A stretch of 64,000 nt of DNA, from NCBI RefSeq assembly GCF_031180885.1, contig NZ_JAPSLK010000018.1, positions 1 to 64,000 of the forward strand, read 5' to 3'. The DNA comes from Saccharothrix sp. Its GTDB lineage: Bacteria; Actinomycetota; Actinomycetes; Mycobacteriales; Pseudonocardiaceae. Position 1 is the stretch's first letter; each line of letters starts with the position of its first letter. Of the stretch, positions 38,001-45,146 are shown one piece after another. Below the pieces are notes generated by a model. That model saw nothing but the letters and a program-made list of their open reading frames with translations, searched no databases and was not told the DNA's origin. Made by a program: the position numbers and the translations under genes.

Positions 38001-38324
38001 CCCGACGCGCTGCGCCGACTGCTCGACGGCGCCGACGAGGAGCAGGCCCGTGCCGTGCTCTCCCACGTCGTGCGGACGCAGACCGCGTTCACCCTCGGTC
38101 TGCTGTCGGCCGCGAAGGTCGACGACCACGAGGAGTTCCTGGAGATCGGGTTCTCCTCGCTCACCGCGGTCGAACTGCGCCGCCGGCTCGAAGCCCTGAC
38201 CGGCCTCGAACTGTCCGCCGCGCTCGTGTACGACCACCCCACACCCGCCGAGGTCGTGGAGCACCTGCTGGGGGACCGCGCGCTCGTCGCGGAGTTGCAG
38301 ACCCGCGACCGGCAAGCCGCCTGA
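29100..38324 (+). CDS. Type I modular PKS, terminal gene (modules g, h)
   Basis: 3074 residues; ATG after GAGGAGGG. Docking coiled coil, then module g: KS (29193-30460), AT (30765-31790, GHSQG/YASH, methylmalonyl), DH (31830-32640, intact motifs), KR (32680-33860, B-type), ACP (33950-34190). Module h: KS (34225-35500, TACSSS), AT (35780-36850, GHSIG/HAFH, malonyl), degenerate KR (36870-37950), ACP (38040-38270). The module h KR keeps its structural half, but the catalytic half has shrunk to about 110 residues, with [10 protein letters not shown] where TGGTGxLG should be and no Ser/Tyr pair. It should therefore leave a beta-ketone. The last ACP reads GFSSL instead of GFDSL. The protein ends right after the ACP, with neither a thioesterase nor the docking tail seen in the other PKS genes. 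This fits transfer of a beta-ketoacyl chain to an NRPS condensation domain. Confidence 0.95.
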   Translation: MANEEQLVEYLRRVTADLQKTKQKLKEATEREPIAIVGIGCRFPGGVRSAEGLWEVVRSGADCTTDFPTDRGWDLDALFDPNSPSGTSYVRRGGFIPEATGFDAGFFGISPREALAMDPQQRMMLEASWEAFEHAGIDPDSLRGSKTGVFVGANSAEYLTAMQRNMDALIGYTMTGVAGSVVSGRVSYTLGLEGPAVTVDTACSSSLVAVHVAAHALRNGDCSLALAGGVCVISTPGTFVEFSSQRGLAPDGRVKAFASAADGTAFGEGVGVLVLEKLSDARRNGHHVLAVVRGSAVNQDGASNGLTAPNGPSQQRVIRAALANAGLAPSDVDAVEAHGTGTTLGDPVEAQALLATYGKDRDRPLWLGSVKSNLGHTQAAAGVAGVIKMVMALRNNELPPTLNVDTPSHHVDWGDGAVKLVTESVAWTPGDKPRRAGVSSFGISGTNAHVVIEEAPPEEAHTAESPEVTVADGPALWVLSAKTEAALRDQAARLRDHVEGLDTHGIAHTLATTRARFEHRAVLVGSRDELDSALQALAEGGAAPNMVTGTAEVGDRTAFLFPGQGSQWLGMAAELLETSPVFAQRMAECAEAVDRHTDWSLLDVLRGVPGAASLDRVDVVQPALFAMMVSLAALWRSHGVEPAAVVGHSQGEIAAACVAGALSLEDAALVVTLRSQAIAVDLAGRGGMVSVSAPIAEVAKRLPQGVSVAAVNGPSTVVVSGDNEGLDQLMAECERDGVRARRIDVDYASHSAHVESMRDELLRVLAPIRPRTSEIPFCSTVVGEPIDTAELTAEYWYRNLRQTVEFEDTVRGLVAAGVDSFIEVSPHPVLVPAVGDLLADGGSVVGTLRRDDGGVRRFLLSLGQAHARGVQPDFSTLVSGRPVALPTYAFQHQTYWPKEVGAPADAAGLGLGSTGHPLLGATVALAGADGVLLTGRLSVSAHPWLADHRVAGRIFLPGTAFVELAVRAGDEVGATAVEELTLEAPLIVPEKGSVQVQLRVGEPDAAGARRLTVHSRLEEDGAWVRHATGTLTSGAVPTVAAREWPPAGAEAVEIGELYDRFAALGITYGPAFHGLRSVWRRGDEVFAEVAAPEQADVAGFGLHPAVLDAALHPLALGVFTADAEGPWLPFAWHGVTLHATGATALRVSLRTAGANAVAVSAADHTGAPVVSVDALAVRPLPANALAELGNPRHEAMHVLDWAPVPVADGEVSLVEATDLDSLTDVPDFVVLRVSAEGSLIDATYTAVNQVLTAAQTWLADERFENSRLVVLTPGAANPALAAVWGLIRSAQSENPGRFVLVDADDTTHLAAALRTGEPQLALRDGQVLAPRLAKAPGEPGSLKLTGTVLITGASGVLGGLVARHLATHHDVEHLVLAGRRGLTDELALLRDELTGVRVTVAACDAADRDALAALIAEHPPTAVVHTAGVLDDGVLSSLTPERIATTLRPKVDAVVNLHELVGDVEAFVVFSSAAGVFGGPGQANYAAANAFVDAFAAHRRAQGKPAVALAWGMWEQRTGLTGALDDADLARMRRSGVRPLSTEDGLELFDQALTAPEAALVPIRLDLAALREQGPALASVLRGLVRTPNRRQVEAGAAAASDLVSRLAGRGVEERRKELLDIVRTQVAVVLGHSDGSAVGAAKAFKELGFDSLTAVEFRNRLNAVVGLRLPATLIFDYPNPTALAEHLDAELFDGAAAAAVVTVSRETDEPIAIVGMGCRFPGGVTSPEQLWDLVASGVDAVSGFPTDRGWDLDNLVDPDPEKPGRTYCGEGAFLYDAAWFDAGFFGISRREALAMDPQQRLFLETSWEAVERAGIDPTTLRGSRTGVFAGLMYHDYTAHLQHLPDELDGFIGTGIAGGVVSGRVSYVLGLEGPAVTVDTACSSSLVTMHLAAQALRRGECTLALAGGVTVLATPNAFIDFSRQRALAPDGRCKSFAAAADGTGWGEGVGVLVLERLSDARRNGHPVLAVVRGTAVNQDGASNGMTAPNGPSQQRLIHQALADAGLRPSEVDAVEAHGTGTTLGDPIEAQSLLATYGKDRDQPLWLGSIKSNIGHTQAAAGVAGVIKMVEAIRHGVLPATLHVDAPSPHVDWADGAVQLLAESMPWPETGRPRRAGVSSFGISGTNAHAIIEQAPDTVEVNTSVDLPVVPLVLSGRDRDALRDQASRLLTHLADSPADTGFSLATTRTAFRHRAVVVGTPDELRDRLAALSRGESVPGVVEGVAEDSGTAFLFTGQGAQRLGMGRELRVYPAFASAFDAVCAELDQHLDRPLAEVIDTEDVHRTGYTQPALFAFEVALFRLLESWGVRPDFVAGHSIGELAAAHVAGVFSLPDAARLVTARGRLMQALPTGGAMVAVQATEAEVTPLIGDKVAIAAINGPSSIVLSGDEAETLAVAAELASRGRKTKRLTVSHAFHSPLMDPMLAEFRAVAETITYHAPTIPMVSTAGLRPPSPSSHEGLTVPGVEGAEVPGVEVPVEFGAEYWVRQVRGAVRFAEAVEVLSDRGVRTFLELGPDAVLTAMGQESAADAAFVPTQRKDRTGPAVLTEALARLHSRGVTVDWAAFFAGARRVDLPTYAFQRIRLWPDAPAEKPVTDDFWAAVDRADLGALLGLDDSASLKDVVAALAAYRRGPAPGHQVRWRPVPTLPTPSLRGIWLVPADEQPIADALTRAGADVRTYTHATADALLILAPDRIVSGVLATSGTPAALLAELDKARLDTPVWYLTRGAVAVTPTDRITDLTGAAVWGHARSAAVTSPRAWGGVVDLPEVPDDRTFTTLTAVLTKDAGEDQVAVRPAGVFARRLLTAPATPPWTPTGPVAVHGGPLADKIAALLNDADVKVTTGAAETLIVTSDADDPIATAQVSDATRLILVSTVDELFGLGGSPETAATFDALAHQREGALSVTVDQTAEGFLTAIGDGRVAGTPDWAAFVPGYTEFRPSPLLRELPDALRHAAEADDGGGADVDSPDALRRLLDGADEEQARAVLSHVVRTQTAFTLGLLSAAKVDDHEEFLEIGFSSLTAVELRRRLEALTGLELSAALVYDHPTPAEVVEHLLGDRALVAELQTRDRQAA
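36437..36543 (-). repeat. Dispersed repeat copy 7 with short tandem tail
   Basis: Reverse-oriented core (36437-36490), read as [13 protein letters not shown], followed by two GTTCCRGGCGTCGAGG units, read as [13 protein letters not shown]. It is in the same loop of the malonyl-AT of module h as copies 4 and 5, with the shortest tail of the three. Confidence 0.85.
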
Positions 38325-38349
38325 CCGCCCCAGGAAGGATCGATCCCCC

Positions 38350-39549
38350 ATGGCCAAGTCCGCCCAGCTCCGCACGTTGCTCAAGCCGCCGAAGATGGCG
38401 TGGAACCCCACCGACCGCAAGCTGCTGCGCGCGGCCGGCATCGACGACCTGCGCAAGCTCGCCCGGCGCCGGGTGCCGCGGATGGTGTTCGACTACACCG
38501 ACGGCGCGGCGGACAGCGAACGCAGCCTCAGCCGTGCCCGGCAGACGTTCGCCGACATCGAGTTCCAGCCGTCGGTGCTGCGGGACGTGTCCGAGATCGA
38601 CACCACCCGCACGGTCCTGGGCAAGGTGCAGAAACTCCCGTTCTGCCTGGCCCCGGTCGGTTTCACCCGGGTCATGCACCCGGAAGGCGAGTCGGCGGTG
38701 GCGTCCGTCGCGGCACAGTTCGGCATCCCCTACTCGGTGTCCACGCTGGCCACCACGTCCCTGGCCGACATCGCCGCCGCCGCGCCCGGTGGCCGGCACT
38801 GGTTCCAGCTGTACTTCGCCGAGGACCGGGCGATGGTCAAGGAACTCCTGGGCCTGGCCGAGGAGGCGGGCTTCGACACGATCCTGCTCACCCTGGACAC
38901 CCCGATCTCCGTCCCCCGCCGCCGGGACATCCGCAACGGCCTCACCATCCCGCCGTCCATGAGCATCGGCACCTTCGCCGAAGCATGGCTGCACCCCGGT
39001 TGGTGGCTGAGCCAGATCCGCGGCGGCGCCCCCTCCCCGAAAGTCCTGGCCGCGACCAGCAACGGCTCCGCGTCCGACCTGATCAAAAAGGTCTTCAACC
39101 CGACGCTCTCCATCGAAGACCTCGAATGGCTGCGCGGCGCCTGGTCCGGCAAGCTGGTCGCCAAGGGCGTCCAAAGCGTCGCCGACTCCATCCGAGTGGC
39201 CGACGCCGGCGTGGACGCGGTCTGGCTGTCCACCCACGGCGGTCGCAAACTGGACCGCGCCCCCGTCCCCGTCGAACTCGTCCCCGACGTGGTCGACGCG
39301 GTGGGCGAACGCATCGAGGTCATGGTCGACACCGGCATCACCTCAGGTGCCGACATCGTCGCCGCCATCGCCCTGGGCGCCACCGCCGCCTGCGTGGGCC
39401 GCTGCTACCAGTACGGCCTCATGGCCGGCGGTCGGCGCGGCGTGGTCAAGGCGATGGAGATCCTGACCCGCGAGATCGAGGTCACCATGAAGCTCCTGGG
39501 CGTGACCAGCGTGTCCCAGCTAGACCGCTCGCACGTCAGGTTCCGCTGA
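38350..39549 (+). CDS. FMN-dependent alpha-hydroxy acid oxidase/dehydrogenase
   Basis: 399 residues; ATG 25 bp after the last PKS gene, preceded by AGGAAGG. It belongs to the LldD / glycolate oxidase / hydroxymandelate oxidase family. Visible hallmarks are the FMN barrel start (PFCLAPVGFTRVMHPEGE), the substrate/flavin segment WFQLYF, and the active-site segment STHGGRKLD, which keeps the catalytic His and Arg; the usual Asn before His is Thr. The C-terminal VDTGITSGADIVAAIALGA and GRCYQYGL match the phosphate-binding end of the barrel. Such enzymes oxidise alpha-hydroxy acids to keto acids. Its place directly behind the PKS genes argues for a pathway role, either precursor supply or oxidation of an alcohol on the product. 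The substrate cannot be read from sequence. Confidence 0.9.
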   Translation: MAKSAQLRTLLKPPKMAWNPTDRKLLRAAGIDDLRKLARRRVPRMVFDYTDGAADSERSLSRARQTFADIEFQPSVLRDVSEIDTTRTVLGKVQKLPFCLAPVGFTRVMHPEGESAVASVAAQFGIPYSVSTLATTSLADIAAAAPGGRHWFQLYFAEDRAMVKELLGLAEEAGFDTILLTLDTPISVPRRRDIRNGLTIPPSMSIGTFAEAWLHPGWWLSQIRGGAPSPKVLAATSNGSASDLIKKVFNPTLSIEDLEWLRGAWSGKLVAKGVQSVADSIRVADAGVDAVWLSTHGGRKLDRAPVPVELVPDVVDAVGERIEVMVDTGITSGADIVAAIALGATAACVGRCYQYGLMAGGRRGVVKAMEILTREIEVTMKLLGVTSVSQLDRSHVRFR

Positions 39550-39583
39550 CCCTGCGGGCTTCTCTCACGGAGGTGTGTGGACT

Positions 39584-40462
39584 TTGGCGGAGATGATCGG
39601 CAACGGCCTGTGCCACTCGTTCAACGGTGACGGCAGGCTCGACATCCTCGCGCGCAGCGAGAGCACCGGCGACCTGTACCTGGTGCCCCACAGCGGCCAG
39701 TTCCGCGGCACCGCCACGTACGGCGACCCGGTGAAGATCGCAGAGAACTTCCACCACCTCCGCAACCACTACATGGTGCGCACCATCGACATCGACGGCA
39801 GCGGCCGAGCCCACGTCCTGGCCCTGAGCACTCTCAAGTACAACCCCACCGAGGGCGTCTTCCTCTACCCCAACAAGGGCCTGAACGGCCTCAACACCTT
39901 GGGCGACCCCATCAAGATCTCCGGTCGCCGCGCGGACCGCCGCTGGGAAACCATGTCCATCGGCAACCTGGGCACCGGCCCGGACGTGATGTTCGGCCGA
40001 GAGCAGGACAAGGGCGGCGTGCACGCCTTCTTCAGCCAGGGCGAAGTCGTCGAATCGGAAACCTACGACCGAACCCCCCACCCGATGGTCACGGTCGCCG
40101 TCGACGACTTCCCCTGGACCCTGGCCGACATCACCCGAACCACCCGCCCCGACCTCCTGGTGATCAGGTCCAACGGCGACCTCGACATCTACGAGTTCGG
40201 CCCTGGAGAACTAACCAACGGCCAAGCCTTCGCCTCCGAGGGCCGGTGGCACACCATCCGCCGAAACTGGACGGCAAAGATCTTCGCCGTAACCGACGTA
40301 GATTTGGACGGCACCCCAGACCTCCTGGCCCTCACGGACGACGGCACCCTCCTGGCCTACCTCCACAACGGCAAGTTCGCCCCGGACAACCCGGAAGCCA
40401 CCTACGCCTCCGAGCCCGAGGTAGTCGCCACGGGCTGGACCGACTTCAACTCCATCAGCTAG
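39584..40462 (+). CDS. FG-GAP/VCBS-like beta-propeller protein, copy 1
   Basis: 292 residues from TTG 39584, chosen because the start context (GGAGG about 10 nt upstream, then TTG GCG GAG ATG) aligns with the start of its paralogue at 52289. An in-frame GTG at 39575 sits too close to the ribosome site. About five repeats contain Asp/Gly-rich turns followed by hydrophobic strands: FNGDGRLDILAR, DIDGSGRAHVLAL, GTGPDVMFG, TRPDLLVIRSNGDLDIY, DLDGTPDLLAL. This is the FG-GAP/VCBS pattern of calcium-binding beta-propellers. No signal peptide or transmembrane segment is seen, so the protein should be cytosolic, unusual for this fold. It is about half identical to the second copy. Function unknown; position at the end of the PKS operon suggests a pathway role. 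Confidence 0.8.
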   Translation: MAEMIGNGLCHSFNGDGRLDILARSESTGDLYLVPHSGQFRGTATYGDPVKIAENFHHLRNHYMVRTIDIDGSGRAHVLALSTLKYNPTEGVFLYPNKGLNGLNTLGDPIKISGRRADRRWETMSIGNLGTGPDVMFGREQDKGGVHAFFSQGEVVESETYDRTPHPMVTVAVDDFPWTLADITRTTRPDLLVIRSNGDLDIYEFGPGELTNGQAFASEGRWHTIRRNWTAKIFAVTDVDLDGTPDLLALTDDGTLLAYLHNGKFAPDNPEATYASEPEVVATGWTDFNSIS

Positions 40463-40480
40463 CCACCCACACACCCGCCC

Positions 40481-40540
40481 TCCGGCCCGCAGCGCCCGTT
40501 TCCGGCCCGCAGCGCCCTGCTCTTTGGCGCGCAGCGCCTT
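40481..40540 (+). repeat. 20 bp direct tandem repeat
   Basis: Two near-identical 20 bp units (40481-40500 and 40501-40520), each TCCGGCCCGCAGCGCCC plus 3 bp, followed by a degenerate third copy (TTTGGCGCGCAGCGCC). It starts 18 bp after the stop of the propeller gene. No function is evident. Confidence 0.75.
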
Positions 40541-40572
40541 CGGGCGTGCCGCCGGGGCACACACCTCAACTC

Positions 40573-40742
40573 GGGCTTCTTGCTTGTGTCATCCCCGTAT
40601 GGCCCGCCCGAAGGGCTACCACATTTTTGGCCGGGTGCAGCCGAAAATTTTGCGAGGAACGAGCAAAATTTTTAGCGGCACCCGGCCAAAAATGTGGTCG
40701 GCTTTGCCGGGTCATGCGGGGATGGCACAAGCAAGAAGCCCC
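40573..40742. repeat. Long imperfect palindrome (arms ~81 bp, 9 bp loop)
   Basis: The left arm (40573-40653) begins GGGCTTCTTGCTTGTG and ends GAAAATTTTGC; the right arm (40663-40742) is its near-perfect reverse complement, beginning GCAAAATTTTT and ending ACAAGCAAGAAGCCC. The loop is GAGGAACGA. Segments such as CCACATTTTTGGCCGGGTGC pair perfectly. The AT-rich inner stem stands out in this GC-rich sequence. It may act as a bidirectional terminator between convergent operons, but the arms are far longer than terminator stems, so a MITE-like or BIME-like mobile repeat is an equally good reading. Confidence 0.85.
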
Positions 40743-40984
40743 CGCAGTTGTAGTTGTGTCATCCTTGGCGGCTCGCCCGCCGGCGAGGCTCTTTTGATCT
40801 CTAAACCGGCACTTGACCGCCCAAGTCCACGCTTCGCGGGTCAAAACAGGACACGCTCCGCCCGCTGGAGGAGGAACGGGCGTCGCGCTCTAGAAGCCGC
40901 GCTCCGCGCTCCCAAACACGACGCCCTTCCTGTGGCCTGGCAACCTGGCGAGCGCCTGCGGGCACCGAACCCGAGCCCGCAGCC

Positions 40985-41110
40985 CCGCCCGCCGGCCGGC
41001 CCGCCAGCCCGCCGGCCAGCCCGCCGGCCGGCCCGCCAGCCCGCCGGCCAGCCCGCCGGCCAGCCCGCCAGCCCGCCGGCCAGCCAGCCCGCCAGTCAGC
41101 CGCCGGCCCG
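40985..41110. repeat. GC-rich tandem array (GCCCGCCGGCCA-type)
   Basis: About ten degenerate copies of an 8-12 bp unit built from CCCGCCGG and CCAGCCCGCC, continuing through the stop codon and last few codons (GKRAGG) of the P450 gene on the minus strand. It looks like slippage-driven expansion at the gene's 3' end. Confidence 0.8.
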
Positions 41111-42328
41111 CTTACCCAACCGCACCGGCAACGACCGCATCACCCGCACGAAGTACGACGGCGCCCACACCAACTCCTCCTCCGCCACCGCCAACTCCAG
41201 ATCCGGGTACCGCGTGAACAAGTGCTCCACCGCCACCTGGATCTCCGTCCGCGCCAACTCCGACCCCGGGCAGAAGTGCGGCCCTCGCCCGAACGCCAAG
41301 TGGTGGTTGTCCTCCCGGTGGAAATCCATCACGTCCGGGTCCTCGAACCGCAGCGGATCCCGCCCCGCCGCCGCGATCCCCAGGATCACCGTGTCACCCT
41401 TCGCGATCCTCGTCCCACCGATCTCCAAGTCCTCCGCCGCGAACCGCCGGAACCCGGTGTGCACCGACCCGTCCCGCCGCGACAGCTCCTCCACCGCCCG
41501 CGCGATCAACCCCGGGTCGGTCCGCAGCTCCGCCGCCTTGTCCGGGTGCTTCAACAACGACAGCACCGCGTTCGCGATCCCCGCCACCGTCGTGTGAAAA
41601 CCACCCAGCAGCAACAACAGCGCCAACCCCACCATCTCGTCGTGACGAAGCTTGCTCCCGCCCTCGTCCGGCATGGTCGCCCAACGCGAGATCAAATCCT
41701 CCCCGGGATTCTCCCGCTTGGTCGCCACCACTCCATTGAGCCACGCGTACAACTCGCCGAACGCCGCCGCACTCCGCTCCGGGTGCTCGGTGAACAGCTC
41801 CTTGCTCCAGTTCCGAAAAGACTCGTGGTGCTCCTCCGGCACCCCCATGATGTGGCACACCGCCAAGATCGGCAGCGGCACGATGAGTTCGTCCATCAGG
41901 TCAACCGTGTCGTCATCCCGGACGGCATCGACCATCTCCGACATCCAGCGCTCGATCAACGGGCGCATGGCTTCGATGCGGTCCCGGCGGAAGGCCAGGT
42001 TGATGAAGCGGCGCAGCCTGGTGTGCTCCGGCGGGTCGGCCAGGACCAGGTTCGCGGACGGGATGCGTTCGATGATCAGCTGTTCGCGGTAGTCGGGTCC
42101 GGCCGCCTCGGGCGCGCGAACGAGGCGGGGGTCGCGCAACGCCTCCGCCACCTCGGCGTACCTGGTCACGTACCACGCCGGCACGCCGTTGATCAGGCTC
42201 ACCCGGTGCACGGGGCCCTCTTCCAGCATCCGGTCGAACAGGGTGTGCGGGTCGCGGAGGTAGCTCTCGTCGAACGGCATGAGGTAGCTCTCGTCGAACG
42301 GCATCTTGTGCACGGGGCAAGTCGCCAC
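41096..42328 (-). CDS. Cytochrome P450 (last gene of the tailoring operon)
   Basis: 410 residues; GTG start after GAGGAG. The heme-binding loop FGRGPHFCPG and the helix K motif (ELSRR, ExxR) are present. The helix I oxygen-activation motif reads GGFHTT where most P450s have AGHETT or AG(D/E)T, so His replaces the acidic residue. Residues 9-24 are an exact duplication of MPFDESYL caused by a 24 bp tandem repeat. The C-terminus runs into a GC-rich tandem array. The gene lies 12 bp after the flavoprotein stop and is the last gene of the operon led by the ABC transporter. Likely role: late hydroxylation or other oxidation of the polyketide-tetramate. Regiochemistry cannot be inferred. Confidence 0.93.
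   Translation of the reverse strand: MATCPVHKMPFDESYLMPFDESYLRDPHTLFDRMLEEGPVHRVSLINGVPAWYVTRYAEVAEALRDPRLVRAPEAAGPDYREQLIIERIPSANLVLADPPEHTRLRRFINLAFRRDRIEAMRPLIERWMSEMVDAVRDDDTVDLMDELIVPLPILAVCHIMGVPEEHHESFRNWSKELFTEHPERSAAAFGELYAWLNGVVATKRENPGEDLISRWATMPDEGGSKLRHDEMVGLALLLLLGGFHTTVAGIANAVLSLLKHPDKAAELRTDPGLIARAVEELSRRDGSVHTGFRRFAAEDLEIGGTRIAKGDTVILGIAAAGRDPLRFEDPDVMDFHREDNHHLAFGRGPHFCPGSELARTEIQVAVEHLFTRYPDLELAVAEEELVWAPSYFVRVMRSLPVRLGKRAGG
42257..42304 (-). repeat. Perfect 24 bp tandem duplication in the P450 gene
   Basis: Units 42257-42280 and 42281-42304 are identical. They encode MPFDESYL twice in the N-terminal segment of the P450. Perfect identity implies a recent slippage event or a sequencing/assembly artefact. 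Confidence 0.9.
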
Positions 42329-42340
42329 AGCGCGTTCTCC

Positions 42341-44029
42341 TCACTTGGTCCTGGTGGCACGGGCGGACAGTCGGGGTTTGGAGGCGGTCAGCGGGTCCCA
42401 GTCGGGGCCGCCGGCCGTCAGCCGGCTCGGGTCGCCGAAGACCCGGCCCGCCCGGATCTCCGCGAGCAGGTCACGGCCCAGCACGGCGCTCGCCGTGCCG
42501 ACGCCGCTGTTCATCACGTTGACGACGCCGTGGCAGAACACGGTCCCGGCGCCCGTCAGGTAGAGCCCGCCGATCCCGGTGACCGGGCCGGGTCGGTTGC
42601 GCCCCAGCTGGTCGATCGCGATCTCCAGGCCGTAGCTGGAACCGTGCGACGACAGCGTGAACCGCTCCTGGGTCAACGGGGTCGCTGCCTCCCGCCACAC
42701 GATGTGGTCCTCGATGCCGGGGATCAGCTCGGCCGTCCGGGCGATGATCCGGTCGGTGATCTGCTCCTTGAGATCGGAGTAACCGGCCTCACCGCGATAG
42801 CTCCCGTCCGCGGCTTCCGCGAAGCTCCACAGTGGACTACCCTGTGGGACGACGGCCATGATCTCCATCGTCGAGTGGCCGGACGGGGCGCTGCGCGGGT
42901 TCCCGGGGTCCTTGACCGTGGCCGAGGTGATGAACAGCGGCAGCTCGTCGGGGAGTTCGCCGCGGTAGAGGGCCTCGTAGTAGCCGTCCACATCCGTGTC
43001 CGGGAACGTGTAGAAGTTCGTGTTCGGCATCCGGTCGGCCAGGTCGACGTCCAGCCCCAGGTACACGGTCAGCAGGGGCAGCGCCATCCGGTAGTTCGAC
43101 ACGCGCTCGGCCTGCCGCTCCGACAGGTGCTCGCGGCCGACCAGGTCGAGGAACGTGCGCCGGACGTCGGCGTTGGAGATGACGGTGTCGGCGCGGACGA
43201 CGGCGCCGGACGCGAGCCGCACGCCGGTGGTCCGGCCGTGCTCGACGAGGATGCGCTCGACCTTGGTGTGCGTGCGCACGACACCGCCGTGCGCCTGGAT
43301 CACGTCGAGCAGGTGGGCGGCGAGGACCTGACCCCCACCCCGCGGGTAGTAGGCGCCGCCTCGGATGTACTGGTCCATCGCCGCCGCGTGGACCACGGCG
43401 CTGACCCGGTTCGGCGGGGCCGCGTAGGTGGCGCTCTCGCCGGAGATGACGGCCCGGGCACGTTCACTCAGGCCGCATAATCGGTACAAAGTGGACAGGG
43501 GCCGCATGCCGAGCGTGGTGAGCACGGGCGCCCGCAAGGGGAACAGCAGAGCTTGGCGCGGCGTCGTCGGCAGACCCCGGCGCAGTTCCGCGCTCATCCG
43601 CCGCAACAGCCGCACGCATAATCGCAGCCCGCGCTCCTCGTCCGGGAACGTCTCGACCAGCCGCTCCAGGTAGCGGTCCCACCCCCGCGGCACCCGGAAG
43701 GTGAAGTCCGGGAACACCAGCGTGGTGAACCCGTCCGGGTCCATCTCCGCGAACTCGACCCGGTCGGCCAGCCCGACGCCCCGCAGGATGCCGGTCAGCA
43801 GGCCGTCCTCCTGGCAGGCGCCGATGTAGTGCACGCCCACGTCGAACTCGAACCGGCGCTGCCGGCGGAACACCTGGCTGCACCCGCCGGCCACGCGACC
43901 CTGCTCCAGGACCAGCGGCCGGACGCCGTTGGTCGCGAGGTAGGCCGCGGTGGTGAGGCCGCCGAGCCCGGAGCCCACCACCACCGCGTCCCATGCTTCA
44001 CCGCGTAAATCGTCCCCCAGGACCGTCAT
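42341..44029 (-). CDS. RetSat/CrtI-family FAD oxidoreductase
   Basis: 562 residues. The ATG at 44029 overlaps the upstream stop as TGATG, so it is translationally coupled. The N-terminal dinucleotide fold VVGSGLGGLTTAAYLA ends in LEQGRVAGG, typical of phytoene desaturase and retinol-saturase-like enzymes; the C-terminal FAD segment is GLYLTGAGTVFCHGVVNVMNSG. The middle (GGAYYPRGGGQVLA) matches the family's substrate-entry region. Characterised relatives desaturate, isomerise or saturate conjugated polyenes. The PKS predicts a conjugated tetraene-type chain, so a polyene substrate is plausible. Whether it reduces, oxidises or only binds the chain cannot be told from the sequence. Confidence 0.88.
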   Translation of the reverse strand: MTVLGDDLRGEAWDAVVVGSGLGGLTTAAYLATNGVRPLVLEQGRVAGGCSQVFRRQRRFEFDVGVHYIGACQEDGLLTGILRGVGLADRVEFAEMDPDGFTTLVFPDFTFRVPRGWDRYLERLVETFPDEERGLRLCVRLLRRMSAELRRGLPTTPRQALLFPLRAPVLTTLGMRPLSTLYRLCGLSERARAVISGESATYAAPPNRVSAVVHAAAMDQYIRGGAYYPRGGGQVLAAHLLDVIQAHGGVVRTHTKVERILVEHGRTTGVRLASGAVVRADTVISNADVRRTFLDLVGREHLSERQAERVSNYRMALPLLTVYLGLDVDLADRMPNTNFYTFPDTDVDGYYEALYRGELPDELPLFITSATVKDPGNPRSAPSGHSTMEIMAVVPQGSPLWSFAEAADGSYRGEAGYSDLKEQITDRIIARTAELIPGIEDHIVWREAATPLTQERFTLSSHGSSYGLEIAIDQLGRNRPGPVTGIGGLYLTGAGTVFCHGVVNVMNSGVGTASAVLGRDLLAEIRAGRVFGDPSRLTAGGPDWDPLTASKPRLSARATRTK

Positions 44030-45048
44030 CAATCACCTTTCGCCGACGGGGCCGGCGCCGCGCTCCCCAGCACGTGCCCGCCCTCGGGTCGGAGTTCCCG
44101 CGACCGCCGGAAGTCGCGGTGCACGAAGATCCTTTGCAGCCAACGGTCACGCCCGTCGTAGCGCGGGGTGAACTCGGTGCGGCCGTGCAGGGCCAGCCGG
44201 TTGTCCACGAACGCCAGGTCGCCGGGTTCCAGGACGAACGTGCGGCGGGCCGAGCGCAGCGCGTCGCCGAGCACCGCCATCGCCTGCTCCGCCTCGCCGT
44301 CCAGCGGGAAGGAGCTCTCGAAGTCGATGCGGATGTCCGGGTCGTCGAAGCTGCCGCCCAGGATGCCGTGCGGCTCGGGCGCGCTGCGCAGGTCGCCGAA
44401 CGAGGCCGGCGGCTCGGTGAAGAACCGCGGCTCGTGCAGCACCTTGCGCACCGCCTCGGGCAGCATCGGCAGGGCGTTGCGGATGGACGCCACCTGCAGC
44501 CCGGCCACGTTGTCGTGGTCGTTGCGCAGGCAGTGCAGGCCGACGTAGTCCGGCCGGTACATGTGGAAGGCGTTCTCCACGTGCATGGACAGCATCACCG
44601 AGCCCGCGTTGCCCTGGAAGGCCTCCATGCCGGGCACGGGCACGACGTCCTGCACGAGCGCGCCGCTCTTCTCCTCCCGGAACGCGATCAGCTCGCCGAG
44701 CTGGAGCCCGATGAGCACCTGCGCGGCGGCGGGCACGGTCGACTCGCGCTGCACGGACCCCGCCACGCTCGGCGTGTCCGGCAGGTCGTCGGGCTCCACC
44801 GGCAGGTTGCGCACGAGCAGGACGCCGTCCAGGCCCGCGTCCCAGGTGAAGCGGCGGAGCATCTGCCGCAGCCGCACGGGCAGGTTGCTGGACAGCTCGC
44901 GCGCGGTCGCGAGCCACGCGGTCGAGTCCAGCTGCCGCGGCGGTCGTCCCGCGAGGTAGCGGGCGATGGTGTCGACCTCGATGTTCTCCTCACGGGTCAG
45001 GGTGATCACGCGGTCTGTGCCGTGCGTGGGCTGGACGTCGACGGTCAC
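44029..45048 (-). CDS. AsnO/VioC-like Fe(II)/2-oxoglutarate amino-acid hydroxylase
   Basis: 339 residues; GTG preceded by a strong AGGAGG. The segment SMHVENAFHMYRPDYV gives the HxE iron ligands (His156, Glu158), followed by LHCLRNDHDNVAG. The distal ligand is His288 in NRLALHGRTEFTPRYDG, with a downstream Arg near 302 for 2-oxoglutarate. This pattern is that of the clavaminate synthase-like branch that hydroxylates free amino acids at the beta carbon (AsnO on Asn, VioC on Arg). The adjacent A-PCP protein has an Asn-like specificity code, so 3-hydroxylation of L-Asn before or after activation is the best prediction. An 89 bp gap separates it from the NRPS upstream. Confidence 0.88.
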   Translation of the reverse strand: MTVDVQPTHGTDRVITLTREENIEVDTIARYLAGRPPRQLDSTAWLATARELSSNLPVRLRQMLRRFTWDAGLDGVLLVRNLPVEPDDLPDTPSVAGSVQRESTVPAAAQVLIGLQLGELIAFREEKSGALVQDVVPVPGMEAFQGNAGSVMLSMHVENAFHMYRPDYVGLHCLRNDHDNVAGLQVASIRNALPMLPEAVRKVLHEPRFFTEPPASFGDLRSAPEPHGILGGSFDDPDIRIDFESSFPLDGEAEQAMAVLGDALRSARRTFVLEPGDLAFVDNRLALHGRTEFTPRYDGRDRWLQRIFVHRDFRRSRELRPEGGHVLGSAAPAPSAKGD

Positions 45049-45095
45049 GCCGAGCCTCCTCTGCTCAAAGACTCTCTGGCGGCTAGCGATCGGAT

Positions 45096-45146
45096 CGGTC
45101 AGTCGTCTTCTTCTCGGTCAGTCGTCTTCGTCGTCGGTCAGTCGTC
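45096..45146 (-). repeat. Triplicated 3' end/stop region of the NRPS gene
   Basis: Three tandem units of about 20 bp beginning CGGTCAGTCGTC start at 45096, 45115 and 45135. The outermost contains the real TGA of the NRPS (45138-45140). The other two lie downstream and repeat the GAC-TGA ending. They continue the GTC/GAC trinucleotide run that encodes the acidic tail of the protein. Confidence 0.8.

Larger units (their letters stand above)
40463..41095. other. 633 bp gene-free convergent intergenic region
   Basis: Lies between the 3' ends of the PKS-side operon and the oppositely directed NRPS/tailoring operon. It holds, in order, a 20 bp tandem repeat, a very long palindrome, about 240 bp without recognisable features (40743-40984) and a GC-rich tandem array that runs into the 3' end of the P450 gene. 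Open frames here (for example a 357-codon frame across 40524-41597) are made of repeats or of the antisense of the P450 and are not credible genes. Confidence 0.8.

Noticed and set aside
40985-41110. CRISPR array
   Set aside because: Units are 8-12 bp, contiguous and GC-only, with no unique spacers and no cas genes.
40524-41597. 357-codon plus-strand frame across the gene-free region
   Set aside because: Built from the palindrome, the GC tandem array and the antisense of the P450; no ribosome site and a repetitive, low-complexity product.
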